Source: Lojkania enalia (lineage: Eukaryota > Ascomycota > Dothideomycetes > Pleosporales). Taken from it: 45,624 bases of DNA. A program made the translations under genes and the position numbers. Position 1 is the first letter of the stretch. Every line of letters begins with the position of its first letter. A model generated the notes under the pieces. That model was not told the origin of the DNA. It saw only the letters and a list, made by a program, of their open reading frames with translations, and searched no databases. The stretch spans positions 41,816-87,439 of the forward strand of contig ML986739.1 of the NCBI GenBank assembly GCA_010094045.1, given 5' to 3'. Positions 33,475 to 45,624 of this stretch are shown one piece after another.

Positions 33475-34142
33475 ATATACCTTATAAATAAGCGGCCTAT
33501 ATAAGCGAGCGGTCTACCCTATTAACTTTTTCAACCTTTATATACGTATAGCTCAATAACTAAATAATATAATAGCAATTTACAACTTACACGATTATTC
33601 TATAGAAACCTCTATATCCTTCTAGTATATATAAGAATTATATCTAGTCTTATTATAGCGGCTATAGTACGCTTTATACTATCCGCTTATATCTAATTAT
33701 ACCCTAAATTAGCGTATTATAGTTTAAGTTTCCTCCTTATTATCTTTTTTAGTAATAATTATCTCTTCTTATACTTTTATTAGAGTCTCTTATACTTAAA
33801 TCCGCCTTTTTTTCTACTATTTCTATTTTATTACTACTTTATTTACTTTTTAAAGGCTAATAATTTTATTATATATTAACCCGATCTAATATATTACTTT
33901 TATAGAATCTTTCTTAAACTAATTTAGTTTTTTAATAATAAAAGTTAGTAAAGAGTTTATATCTTTTTAAACTCTATTATAAATTAATATTAATTAAACC
34001 TCTAGTTTATATTTAATATTTTTACTTCTTATAGTATATTATTTTATACTAATAATATTAGTATATAAAGCTTTATATTAAATTTTAAAAATATTAATTT
34101 TAAATTAAATAGAACTAAACTAGCTTTTTAAAAGTTTATATA
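33475..34142 (-). mobile_element. Pogo-family B transposon copy B2, first segment
   Basis: It starts with a RIP-altered terminal repeat (ATATACCTTATA for ACGTACCTTACA) beside TA. The transposase is on the minus strand: the zinc-knuckle tail is at about 33610-33700, and upstream transposase sequence continues to 34140. Comparison with copy A1 shows that the element continues at 36015-36174 and 43625-43890, because a pogo-A copy and a Gypsy element were later inserted into it. It is heavily RIP-mutated and inactive. Confidence 0.7.
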
Positions 34143-36014
34143 ACATATAGTATAAGTAAACTAATTACCTAAGCGAGCTGATTATAATACTAAAACTATA
34201 CTAAAATCGTAACTACTTTTCGTAAAATATTATACTTTCTTATATTCTATTATACTATATAGTATAGTAGCCTATTCTTCTATATCTATAATATTATTTT
34301 TATACGTCCGCGAGTTATACTTAACCTTATTATACTACCTATAGTACCTTTAAATTGGCTAGTCTCTATTAACGCGCGTTTTCTTTCTACTCTTCTTTCT
34401 ATTAGTATAAGTACTAAACTCTTTTAGAGTAGTTAATTAAACGTATTCTTTAATTATTAGATTACCTTCCTTTTATATATACTTTCTTTTATACGATTAA
34501 TATTATATAGTAGCCTTATTAGCTATTTAAAGCTTAATAACCTAAGTATATAATAGTATATTTTTATATATTATATATATAGTACCCTTTATAAACTATT
34601 TAAACGCTTCTACTATTAAAATAGATAAGCTATCTAAATACTTTTAAACTCTTAATTAAATGTATATAGATTAAGACCTAAATTTAATAGAATTACTTAG
34701 TATTTTTAATTTTTAAAAGGTATCTTTAATTATAAAAAATATTAGTATATATAGTTAAACTTTAAGCTTTAATAGTATTATATCTAGATTAAATAGAACT
34801 AGACTAGTACCTTAAAAGCTACTTAAGATATTACTCTTTATAATTGCTATATTAAAAGCTACTTTAAAATAGAGTAAGAACTCGATTTTTATAATATAGT
34901 TAATATAACTATATATTAGCTACTTAACTTAGCGTCTATACGCAGTCTTTAAAAGCGAGAAACAACCTATATCTAGTAGCTATAATAGATATAATAAATA
35001 TAGAAGTATATAGAGAGTAATAATATTCTTTTTCTTATAAAGCTGCCTAAATTTAAGCGAGTTGTAGCTTTTATAACTATTAAAAATTAGCAATTAATAT
35101 ATACTAATAGTATAATCTTTTATATACGCGTTAAAGTGCTTTAACTATTTAATACTAATATTATTTATCGTCCAGCCGTTATTAGTAACCTATATAGCCT
35201 AGATTAGTAGAATATTATCTTCTTTATACTATATAGAGAGGTGGTAGATACTTATAAAGATAATAAAAGATAGTATTATCTATCCTATCGCGTTAATACT
35301 CTAGATAACTATAGTCTACTTATAATTATCTAGCTGGAGCTACTTTAGTTAATTCCGTCTCTTAGAGCTAGTAACTACTACTTCTATTAATATTACGCCT
35401 ATTATAAAGCTTAATTTGTTAAAGTTGTATATATCTTTATTAATAATACTATACTTAGCCTTTATATTCTATATAAGGTAGAATTAACCTCTTATAACCT
35501 TAGGATTCTTATATTTAACTCTTAAATAGTTGTACTTTTAATTAAATTTAACCTTAAACTTAGGCGTATATTTAATAAAGTTTTCTACCTAGTTCTTTCT
35601 AACCTAGCTAGTAGAGCGTGTAGCTAGTAGTAAATTAGCTATATTTTAAATAGTAGTAAGCTATAGCGGAAATTCTCTTATATCTAAATCTAATATATAC
35701 TAAATAATTATCTATTCTTTAGTTTTACTAAACTTTATTAAATTAGGCTAGCAATTATATTATAGAGCTGTTTCTTACCTTTATATACTAAGTATATTTT
35801 AGGAGATATTATAGATTAATATAACGCGATATATAGTTAGTATTATATTTTATTAAAGAGTTTAAAGTATAAGCTATATTCTAGCTTCTTTCTAAATTAA
35901 TTCTATAGTTGTTAGTTATAGTATAATACTATAAAGTATAATTATCGCGATTTTAGTAGAGTTTTAGTATTATAATCAGCTCGCTTAGATAATTAGCTTA
36001 TTTATACTATACGT
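34143..36014 (-). mobile_element. Complete pogo/Fot1-type transposon copy A2 (1872 bp)
   Basis: The 1872-bp element has terminal inverted repeats of about 70 bp: the left end at 34143-34215 is the reverse complement of 35940-36014, apart from RIP-type differences. It is flanked by TA on both sides (34141-34142 and 36015-36016). Length, TA target and a minus-strand DDE_1 transposase with a C-terminal HN-x-RTC-like tail place it in the pogo/Fot1 group of Tc1/mariner. It is collinear with A1 and mutated to stops throughout. It is inserted into copy B2. Confidence 0.9.
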
Positions 36015-36174
36015 TAGATATTATTCTTTATAATTAATATATTAAAAGTAGGTTTAAAAGCTAAAAAGAATTTAAATTTTATAATATAATTAATATAATT
36101 ATATATTAAAACTAAAATCTAATTTTTATATATATATTTTAATAGTAAAAAGTAACTTATATTTAATAGTTAGA
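36015..36174 (-). mobile_element. Pogo-family B transposon copy B2, second segment
   Basis: This 160-bp piece of the same B2 transposase lies between the A2 insertion and Gypsy element G2. It aligns with about 610-770 of copy A1, continuing where the first segment stops. Confidence 0.65.
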
Positions 36175-36716
36175 TATTATAAATATAAAATACTAAGAAG
36201 TACTACTTTTATACTTAAAGTTTAATCTAATATTAGCTACTATATAAGTTAATTTAGATAAGGACTAATAAAGTAATGATAGGTAAAAGTATATTAAGGA
36301 CTAATTATTAAATAGTAAGTAGTAAGACTATAAGAACTAGAGAGATAATTAGCTAGATAATAAGATATAGTACAACCTATATATATAATAATAGTAGAAG
36401 TATTAGGTATAGTAGAGTAGACTTAATAGACCTAATAAACTTAATAAACTAGGTTTAGTAGTTTTAGACTTAACTATATAAGATAGAAAATCTTCTTAAT
36501 AGATTAAATCTTATATAATTATTCTTATATATTTATTTTATTACTATATTAGACTTTTAAAAATATATTTATTATACTTAAAGAACTAGATAATCCTACT
36601 ACTCTCTTCTTACTAAAACTACTATATCTAACTAATCTAATATAAATAAAACCCTAGCGCGTATATAACTATAATAGTAGTTATTATATATATTAGTAGT
36701 ATATAGATTAGTAATA
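36175..36716 (+). repeat. 5' LTR of Gypsy element G2
   Basis: The 542-bp LTR starts TATTATAAATATAAAATACT (RIP-altered TGTTATGAACACAGAACGCC) and ends GTAATA. It is mutated along its whole length, unlike the outer end of the G1 LTR. Confidence 0.88.
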
Positions 36717-39700
36717 TAATAACTACTTAATATTAAGAAAATAGAAACTATTTAAAGATATCTATTATATTATAAAGTTAAGTTATAATAACCTAAAAGC
36801 TATAAGCTCTAGAAAAAACTATAGTATAAAAAGTATAGAAATAGAAGATCTATATATTATATATATAATATAAGCTAGCTATAACTAGAGCTAACCTAGT
36901 TAAAATTAAATAATAAGTATAAGCTAAAATAGCTTTACTAAAAAAGTTTAATAGTAAGAAAAAATATATTAACTCTTTTCTTATATTAATAGAGTTGTAT
37001 TTTAGATTTAATAGTATAATCTTCTTCTTAGATAAGAATAAGATCTTAACTATAATAATAAATATAGAAGAGATACTACTAGTATAAGTTAAACTATTTA
37101 TAGCTAACTAGCTAGAGAATAGAAGTAATATAAAGAAGACTAGAGAACTTATAGATAAACCTTTTAAGAGTTGAGAAGAATTTAAAAATAAGGTTTAAAA
37201 TATCTTTAGAGAAGTAGATATAAAATAGAAAGTATAAAAGAAACTACTAAGACTAATTTAAATTAAGAGGGTAATAGATTATATTATAAAGTTCTAGAAA
37301 CTTAGTATTAAACTAAAATAAAATAATAGTATATTAGTAGGAATCTTTTATAAAGGGTTTAAGAATAAGATTTAAACCGATCTAGCTAGAGAAGAAAAAC
37401 TAATAGAGCTATTAGAAATAATTAAATTAGTAGTTAGAATTAACAACTATTAATATAAGTAGAAAATAGAAAAACAATCTTAGCCGCAAATATTTATACC
37501 TACTAAAAAGGAAAGTAAGATAGCGCTATAAAATAGTAATCTAATAGTCCTTAGAAAATTTGAAAAGAATAAGAGAAAGAACTACTAATAATTAAGGATA
37601 AGTAATCCTAAAAAAGAAAGGTTTAAAAAGAGAGTATATCTTTTATATAGATAAAAAGGGTACTATATAAAAGAATATTTAAATAAGAAGAAGGAAGCTA
37701 AAATAATAACTATATAACCTACTAATAGATACTAATAACTAATATAGTACTAAATATATTATATAGATAATAGATATAAAATATACTATTTAGTAAAAGA
37801 AAGAAGTAATTATTAGTTATAGCTAAGAAGAGTAGTAGTAGTTATTAGATATATAGAATATCTACTAGGTATATTAAGGCTTAATAGTATATTAATCCTA
37901 GAAAGAATAAAATAAAAGAAATACTAGATCTATAATAAGATATATTAGATAAAACTATACTCCTAGAAATATTAGAATATACTATTTAAAGAAGTAACGT
38001 TTTAAGATAGCTAGAATATACTAGAAACTATAATAAAGTTAGTAGGAAAAATTATAGACGAAGAAATATTCGAGTATATATAAGAGATATATTAGAGCTA
38101 CTCTATAAAATAGGTAAAGGGTAAAAAAGGAAAATATATACTACTCTATAAGAACAGCTATAAAAAAGATTAGGCTAGTTGTTATTAGGACAATTACTTA
38201 ATATATAAGAATATTAAGACGAAGCTAGAAGTATAGCTAAGAATAGATATATAATTATTATTAAGAATCTTACTATTTTAAGATAAGATAGAGGATTATA
38301 TAAAAAATAGGTACTATTAGATTTATAGAAGTCTAATTTACCTTAGAATAGAATATCTATACCGGTTTAGTAAAATTATCATAGAAGTTAAAGAATTAAA
38401 AAAGTTAGTTTTAGAGGTAAAAGAAATATAGAAAGATATTAGAGAATAACTTAATATTATAGCTTATAAGATAATAGAAGTAAATATATCTAAAGAAGAG
38501 AAATATCTTAAAAATAATATATATTTAGAAGAATATAAAACTTTAAACTAGAAATAATATATAGTTAAATACTAGTACTATTAAAAAATATTTAGAGTAT
38601 TTAAATAGTAAGAATTAGATAAAAATTACTAACTAATTAAATAATAATAGTATTTCTTAAAATAGAAGTATAAGATATATAGTAAATAGATAAAAGCTGC
38701 TTACACTTAAAAACTATAGATAAGGTATAATATAGATAGATATCTATTATATAGAGGAGAGAAGAAGAAGATAAAGTTCTTCCTATCTTAGTTAAAAAAC
38801 TAAGTAGCCCCTAAAGCGATAGCTATATTAAAGAACTAGATAGAAAAGCTATTAAAAGAGTTACTAGTATAATACCTTTATATATAGTACTCTAAGTAGA
38901 GTTTAATAAGAGGAAGCTTAAAATACTACTTAATAGTAGAGCTTTAGATATATTTATATTAGTATAATAGGTTTATAAGAATAATATAGAGTAGAGGGGA
39001 AAAATAGTACCTTATATAATATACCTAGTAAATAATAAGCTAATAGACTATAGTAGAGGAGTTATACTAGTAGAAATTAAGAAGTAAGTATTTAATATTA
39101 TAGGATATATTAATATAAGGAGTATTAATATTATAAACCTAGGAAAATTTAATATATTACTAGATATAGACTAGCTAGCTAAATATAATTCTAGAGTAGA
39201 TTAGTAGTAAGAGATAGTTTATAGGCTATAGAGTTAATTTAAAATAGAATAGGTAGTAGAATAGTATAAGGTAAAGTATCTCTTAAGTCTATAATTAATA
39301 TAGAGAGTATTAGTAACTATAATAGCTAGATATTATTATAGTTTAAAAAGTATATAAGAAACTGTAAGATAATAGTATACTTTAAGAAATTTAAGAGAAT
39401 TATAGCAAATTTATAGAGCTATATAAAGAAGTAGAGAATAGAAGATTACTTAAGTATAAGAAATATAACTATAAGATTATTATTAAAGATAAAAAGAAAT
39501 TAAAACCTAGTCTAATATATAACTTAAACTAAGAATAAAGAGAAGAATTTAAGAAGTATATCTAAAAGAATTTAGTAAAAAGGTATATATAACTAAGCTA
39601 GAATAAAATAGTATTACTAATACTATTTATATCTAAGAAGAATAGTAAACTAAGGTTATATATAGATTATAAGTAATTAAACAATATAACTAAGAAAAAT

Positions 39701-42328
39701 AGATACCTATTATCTAAGATAATAGAACTTATAAGTTAGTTATAAGGAGCTAAGTAGTTTATAAAGTTTAATATAAAAGAAGAATACTACTAAATTTAGA
39801 TAAAAGAGGGCTATAAATAGAAAACGGTATTTAAAATAAGAGAAAATCTCTTTAAATATCTAGTAATATTATTTAAACTTATAAATATACTAGTAACCTT
39901 CTAAATAGTTATAAATAATACATTAAGAGAATACCTAGACGTATTTATAATAGTATACCTAGACGATATTTTAGTCTATATAAATAGATTGCTAAGAGAG
40001 TATAAGAAATATATTAGAAAAGTATTAGTAAAACTATAAGAGTATAAACTACTTATAGTTCTAGAGAAATATAAGTTTTATAAAAAAAGAATAGAGTTTC
40101 TAGAATTTTAGATATCTAGAAACGGTATTAAAATAAAATAAGAAAAGGTTAAAGTAATACTAAAATAGCTAGTATCTACTTTAGTTAAATAAGTCTAATT
40201 ATTCTTAAACTTCGCGAATTTCTATAGAAAATTTATAAGCGGGTATTTTAGAGTAGTAGTATCTTTAATAGAGATTACTAAAAAGAAAAAAAGGTTTAAG
40301 TAGTAAGAAGTATAGTAAAAAGCCTTTAAAAAATTAAAAGCCTATTTTACCTTAATATTAATATTAAAGATACTAGACCTAGAGAAGTAATTTTAAGTAG
40401 AAACTAATACTTTAGATAAAGTAATAGGCGCTTATTTAAGTTAGTAAGATAAAAATAGAAAGTAGAGGCTATAAGCCTATTTTTCAAGAAAAATAAAACT
40501 AGAAGAACTTAACTATAATATATATAATAAGGAACTGTTAGTAATAGTTAAAGTATTAAAAGAATAGCGAGTATATTTAGTAGGAACTAAATATCTATTT
40601 AAAGTTTAAATAGATTATAAAAACCTTATATATTTTATAATAATAAAAGAACTTATAGAAAGATAAATATAATAGGTAGAATAACTAGTAGACTATAACT
40701 TTAGAATAATATACTAGAAAGAGTTAGAAAATATAGCTGTAGACGTACTAAGTTATAAAGCCGACTATATAACTAAGAAAAAACACGAAAGAGACGCGAT
40801 CCTAAAATAAGAATTAGATAGATCTCTTATATATAACTATCTATAAGTTACTTAAGTTATAAAACTAACTATACTAGAGCAAGTTTAATAGTAAAAGCTA
40901 AAAGATATATAAATAGTAGAGTAATATCTAATAAGTAGTAAAGAAGTAAAAGTAAGTAAAAATATAACTTAGAAATAACTATATATATACTTATATATAT
41001 ATTAGCGGATAATAAAAGAATTATACAAATTACTAGAATAGAAATACTTAAGAGTAGTAGAAATAGAGTAAAAGCTAAAGAAGAGTTTTATTCTTACTAA
41101 CGTAAGAAGAGAAGTATAAGATATACTTTATAAGTATATAGAATGCGGAAAGAATAAGACTATAAAATATAAGCTTTATAAATTCTTATAGCTATTAGAA
41201 GTACTTAAAAAACTATAGAAATAGATTATAATTAATTTTATAACTAAACTACTAGAATCGATAGAATTAGAGTTAGAAAAAAATATAATATAATTATAAA
41301 TGTAGTAGATTAACTAATAAAATATACGTACTTTAAACTAGTATTAGAAATAATAATAGCACCTAAACTAGTATATAAGTTATTATATATAATATTTATA
41401 GAGTATAAAGTTTTAAAGTATATTATTTTAAATAAAAATAAATTGTTTACATCTAAATACTAGTAGGAATAGATATAAAAGATAGGAATTTAATAATAGA
41501 TATTAACTAGTTTCTACCTATAAATAGACGGATAGATAGAATAAGTTAACTAGAATCTAGAAACGTATTTAAAGATATATATTAATAAATAATAAAATAA
41601 TTAGATCGAATTATTACCTATAGTGTAAATAGCCTATAATAGAATAATCTAAAGTACTATAAGAACTATACCCTTTAAAGCTAACTATAAATAGAAAGCT
41701 ATTATATATTAGAAATAGAATAAGAAAGAATCTTCAGTTCTACTAGTAGAATAGAAAGCTAAGGAAATAAAAGAAATCTATAATTAACTTAAAGAAAGAA
41801 TTTAGTTAAAAAACTTTAAAATAGTAGAATAGACTAATAAGTTAAGGATTAAGAAACTAACCTTTAAAAAGGGGGGTAAAGTTTTTCTATTAACAAAAAA
41901 CTTAAAGACTAAGAAATCTATAAAAAAGTTAGATTATAAAAGAATAGAACTATTTCTAATTAAAGAATAGGTTGGACCTATAAATTTTAAGTTAAAACTA
42001 CTAAATAATATAAAGATATACCTAGTATTTTATAAATTAAAACTAAAACTAGTACTAGATAATATACTACTATAAGAAACTATTAATATAGAACTAGAAT
42101 AGAAATATAAAGTAGAATATATACTAGTAAAAAAGCGGTTTAGACGTTAGTAGAAGTATCTAGTAAAGTAGAAAAGATACCTATAGGAGGAAAATTTATA
42201 GAAACTAGTATAAAACTTAACTAATTATATTATAAAGTTAAAAGAGTTTTACTAGAAGGCTAAAATAATAGATTATTAAGAAGAGTCTAGTTAAAAAATA
42301 ATAGTAGCAGTAATATAGAAGGAGCTTC

Positions 42329-42855
42329 TTATATAGAACTTAGAGTAATAGTAGAAGATACCTTAGACCTGGCGGACCTCCTCTTCTCTTCCTCTAATTT
42401 CTCTTACTCTTCTATTAACTTTACCTCTCGTTTCCTAAGATTAAAACTATACTCCTCTAGAGAATAGATATATTTCTTAATATACTCTAGATAAGAAAGA
42501 ATTATATAATAGTAATACGTAGATTCTTTAAGATAATAAATCTCCTCTTTTTTAGTAGCTATAAAATCTTAATAAATAAAAGTAGACTTTTTATAGACCT
42601 TTAATATATTTACTAGAAAGTAGCAAAAGATATTCTTAGTTAAAGAAAGATTATAGGATAAATTTTAAGAAAGATATTCTCTATATATAAAAGAAAGGGT
42701 AGTATTATTATAATAGTTATAGTTTATAAATTAATAGTTTAAATAATAGTAAAACGAATCTATTATAATATCTAGTAAAAGAATTAAGTAACTAGTATAA
42801 TAGTTATAGGTAGAAGTATTTTTGCGTTAAACCTTTAATATAGTAGAAAGAGAAA
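42329..42855 (-). pseudogene. Antisense coiled-coil-like ORF of G2 (counterpart of 18114-18640)
   Basis: On the minus strand the same frame as in G1 is visible: DFIATKKEEIYYLKE, then SLEEYSFNLRKREVKLIEE and EKLEEEKRRSARSK. One codon that is TAA in G1 (after NLRK) is still a sense Arg codon here, showing that stops arose independently. Limits are approximate. Confidence 0.5.
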
Positions 42856-43082
42856 AGAAGGAAGAATAGGGCTATACTTACGAGTTAAATAGGACCTACT
42901 AGAATATATAAAGTACCGACCCTAAAATAGAAAAATATAAATATAGTACTATAGTATACTTATATAGATTATATTAAAAGCTAGAATAAACTGCTAGAAA
43001 TAGTAGGATACTATACCTAGATAGAATAGGTAAGATAATAGATTAAAGAGCTTTAAGATAAATATATAAAAGGGGAAGTAGA

Positions 43083-43624
43083 TATTATAAATATAAAATA
43101 CTAAGAGGTACTACTTCTATAACTAAAGCTTAATCTAATATTAGCTACTATATAGGTTAACTTAAATAAGAACTAATAAGGTAATAATAGGTAAAAGTAT
43201 ATTAAGGACTAATTATTAGATAGTAAGTAGTAGAACTATAGGAATTAGGGAGATAATTAGCTAGATAATAAGGTATAGTATAATCTATATATATAATAAT
43301 AGCAGAAGTATTAAATATAGTAGAGTAGATCTAATAGACCTAATAGACCTAATAAACTAGGCTTAGCAGTCTTAGACTTAACTATATAAGATAGAAGATC
43401 TTTTTAGTAGATTAAGTCCTATATAGTTATTCTTATAGATTTATCTTATTACTATATTAGACTTCTAAGAATATATTTATTATACTCGAAGAACTAGATA
43501 ATCCTACTACTCTCTCTTTACTAAAGCTACTACCTTTAACTAATCTAATATAAATAAGGCCCTAGCGCGTATATAACTGCAACGGCGGTTATTATATATA
43601 CTAATAGTATATAGGTTAGCAATA
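43083..43624 (+). repeat. 3' LTR of Gypsy element G2
   Basis: At 542 bp it equals its 5' partner in length. It starts TATTATAAATATAAAATACT and ends GTTAGCAATA. The right end keeps slightly more C/G (GCGCGTATATAACTGCAACGGCGG). Confidence 0.88.
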
Positions 43625-43890
43625 TTATAATAGATATAATAAATAAGCTAGTATATAAAATAGAATAATATTTTATTTTTTATAAAGTTTTTAGAAATTA
43701 AATAAATTATAACTATTATAACTTTTAAAGATTAGTAGTTAATATATATTTAATATATAATTTTTTATATATCTATAAAAATATTTTAACTATTTAATAT
43801 TAAGTTTATTTATTATCTAGCTATTTTTATTAATTATAATAGCCTAGTTCTTAAATATATTATTACCTTTATACTAGATAGAAAAATAGT
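43625..43890 (-). mobile_element. Pogo-family B transposon copy B2, third segment
   Basis: It continues the B2 transposase beyond G2; it aligns with about 760-1030 of A1 (for example ATATTTTAACTATTTAATAT for the A1 ACTTTAACTACTTAATACT stretch). It is cut at 43891 by an inverted LTR fragment, so the 5' end of B2 is lost. Confidence 0.6.
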
Positions 43891-44186
43891 TATTATTAAC
43901 CTATATACTAGAGCTTATTTATATTAGATTAGTTAGAGGTAGTAGTTTTAGTAAAGAGAGAATATTAGAATTACTAGTTCTTTAAATATAATAAGTATAT
44001 TTAGAAGTCTAATATAGTAATAAAATAAATTTATAAGAATAATTATATATAATTTAATCTACTAAAAAAATCCTCTATTTTATATAGTTAAGTCTAAAAC
44101 TACTAAATCTAACTTATTAGATTTATTAGGTCTATTAGGTTTATTCTACTATACTTAATACTTCTACTATTATTATATATATAGGT
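43891..44186 (-). repeat. Inverted, incomplete Gypsy LTR
   Basis: The reverse complement of the LTR begins at 43891 (TATTATTAACCTATATACTA) and runs through CTTATTTATATTAGATTAG and the AATCTAACTTATTAGATTTA region. A piece of about 50 bp near its start is deleted, and it is truncated at TA (44187-44188) by the next pogo element. It is opposite in orientation to every other LTR in the window. Confidence 0.7.
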
Positions 44187-44188
44187 TA

Positions 44189-45624
44189 ACGTAAAGTACT
44201 AATAAGCCGGCTATACTACCGAGCCGGCTACTTTTTCTTAGTACCACCAATACTATGTATAAGACCTTGATTTACTCGCTATCTATAAGAGAACCTATAT
44301 ACGAGATACTTAAACTAGATTTAGAAGAAGCTTCTATATCTTTTTAGTACGTACGAGTGTTATACCCAGTCTTTCTATAGTTCCTACAGTACCGTTAACT
44401 AGGTTAAGCTAGTTCCTTGCTACTACTACTACGAGCCTTCTTAAATCGCTAAGGAGCTATAGATACCTTAATAGCTCTATATAAAACTCCCTTACTATAC
44501 TCTATTATACTATTATACTAGATTCGCTTCCGTTTATATGTTTTATACTTTATTATAACCTCTAATTACTCTTTAAGCTCTATAATCTAGTAGTTTATAA
44601 GAGTATTTTAATGCAGCATTAATTTAGCTCCTTTTATTAGCTGTAAGAAGTCTTCTTTAGCTTCTTTTAGTAATCGTACGAAGGACCTCTATATAAGAGT
44701 TAATTATAACCCGAATTCTTATATGTTGCTTAGTATTTTTAACTACTATAGTATTTCTAGTAGGGGTACTTCTAGTAGTATATATAACCGGATTTTAAGG
44801 TGCTTAAAAATAACCTATACGTTAATAGAAACTAGTTTAAATATCTTAAAAGTCTTTTTATAGTTCTTATATATAAATATATTAAAAAACGCGTTTTTAA
44901 AGGTTAGTAGAAAGCTTTTCTTATTAATATAGTAGATGCGTTAGTATACTAAATCTTATACGCGCTGGGAGTACTTTAGCTTTAATAGTAAGAAGTATAC
45001 TATATTAAGTAGCTGTAGGATATATAATAAATATACTAGTATATAGAGGGTAAGAATCTTTTATATAAGGTAATAATCCTTAAAATCCTAGTTTAGATAG
45101 CTCTTATAGTTATTAAGAATAAGTAGTTTATATAACCCTATCTAACGCGTTTTTATATATACGTTAAAGTACTTTAACTATTTAAGACTAAGCTTATTAT
45201 TTATCCATCTATTCTTAGAAACTGAGAGCTTCTAGTCGTATAGTATATCTATCTTCTTATACTATACTAGGCTGGTAGATGGGTATAGGTTGGGTTGGGG
45301 TTAGGGTCTTACGTAAGTGGGGTAGGGTTAAGGTTAGGGTCTTACTAATCAGCCTAGGATATAGGTAGGGTTAGGGTAGCTACTTAGTAATAGGGTATAG
45401 GTTGAGGTAGGGTCGCACGGACTGGGTTTCCTTAAAGTCTAACTAATTAGTATACTTTAGAAAGTAGCTTAGTAAGAGTATATATAGTATAATATTCTAG
45501 GGCTTTATTACAGCTATTTATTATAGATTGGGCTAATCTCGCTTTATTAGATTCTAGGGTAGTACGCTGTAGTACGTCGCAGACTGTAGTAGTACACTCT
45601 TTAACTATTAATCTTATATAGCTC
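44189..45624 (-). mobile_element. Third pogo-type transposon (family C), right end outside window
   Basis: It begins ACGTAAAGTACTAATAAGCCGG after TA (44187-44188), with two AGCCGGCT palindromes near the end (44204-44228). On the minus strand it encodes a pogo transposase: the tail RYCRNYRKTGYNTRTY at about 44393-44346 (C-x2-C...HN-x-RTC degraded), and LLQLLNIVYFLLLKLKYSQR at about 45035-44975, a degraded LLQPLDVGCFSPLK block. It diverges from families A and B and is less heavily RIP-mutated. A telomere-like block (45281-45413) interrupts the transposase region. Confidence 0.7.
45281..45413 (+). repeat. Interstitial telomere-like G-rich repeat block
   Basis: About 130 bp are rich in GGG runs with three exact TTAGGG hexamers (45301, 45334, 45371) and many near-matches. 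Four degenerate units of about 35-40 bp can be seen, each containing a GGTATAGG/GGTAGGGTT part and ending AGGGT followed by CTTAC, CTTAC, AGCTAC or CGCAC. The first unit has four G-runs within 26 bases. The surrounding DNA is a pogo transposase and shows no such bias. Confidence 0.7.

Larger units (their letters stand above)
36175..43624 (+). mobile_element. Ty3/Gypsy chromovirus G2, full length, heavily RIP-mutated
   Basis: This 7450-bp second copy of the G1 family, in the same orientation, has 542-bp LTRs (36175-36716 and 43083-43624). Gag, protease, reverse transcriptase, RNase H, integrase and chromodomain remnants occur in the same order. The RT box reads YLDDILVY (about 39956-39980), so the catalytic DD pair survives here while G1 has YLDN. 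The chromodomain block is at about 42105-42215. A purine tract (AAAAGGGGAAGTAGA) precedes the 3' LTR. Flanking pentamers TTAGA (36170-36174) and TTATA (43625-43629) fit a 5-bp target duplication with one later change. It is more decayed than G1. Confidence 0.92.

Overview
The window comes from a filamentous ascomycete (Pezizomycotina). Intron style, gene content and extreme TpA-rich decay of repeats suggest a Dothideomycete with a compartmentalised genome; that placement is inference. The introns are short (most 48-97 bp) with GT...AG ends and CTGAC/CTAAC-type branch sites. The histone H4-H3 divergent pair, RAS-2-type GTPase, proteasome beta-5, EXO5, RED-like splicing factor and ERV1 are ordinary nuclear housekeeping genes. 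Repeats carry the signature of repeat-induced point mutation (RIP): copies differ mainly by C-to-T and G-to-A, and TAG/TAA codons stand where Gln or Trp codons are expected.

Layout. 1-2508 is an AT-rich block of nested transposons: a pogo/Fot1-type DNA transposon inside an LTR fragment, next to the 3' end of a second pogo family. 2509-32975 is a gene island of normal base composition. It holds RAS-2 (+, 4994-5816), a short-chain acyl-CoA synthetase of ACSS3/propionate-CoA ligase type (+, 7195-9958, six exons), histone H4 (-, 20428-20887) and H3 (+, 21474-22149), exonuclease V (+, 23276-24897), a His-rich hypothetical protein (-, 25103-25666), PRE2 (+, 26671-27644), a RED_N-type protein (-, 27922-29589), a decayed GH43 glycosidase gene (+, about 30040-31453) and ERV1 (-, 31779-32400). 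The island is interrupted by one complete but RIP-inactivated Ty3/Gypsy chromovirus (11938-19406; 539-bp LTRs). From 32976 to the end is a second AT-rich block: pogo fragments, a complete 1872-bp pogo copy with its TA duplication (34143-36014), a second full-length Gypsy copy (36175-43624; 542-bp LTRs), an inverted LTR fragment, and another pogo element that contains a block of telomere-like TTAGGG sequence (45281-45413).

How it fits together. The host genes do not form a pathway; they are independent housekeeping loci, and only H4/H3 share a promoter. The most informative structure is in the mobile DNA. Insertion order can be read from target-site duplications. RIP stops inside the LTRs, so the outer LTR ends stay nearly unmutated. 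Both Gypsy copies carry, between the chromodomain and the 3' LTR, an antisense open frame encoding a charged coiled-coil-like protein that I could not assign to a standard retrotransposon domain. Exon boundaries and repeat limits were worked out by hand from the sequence.
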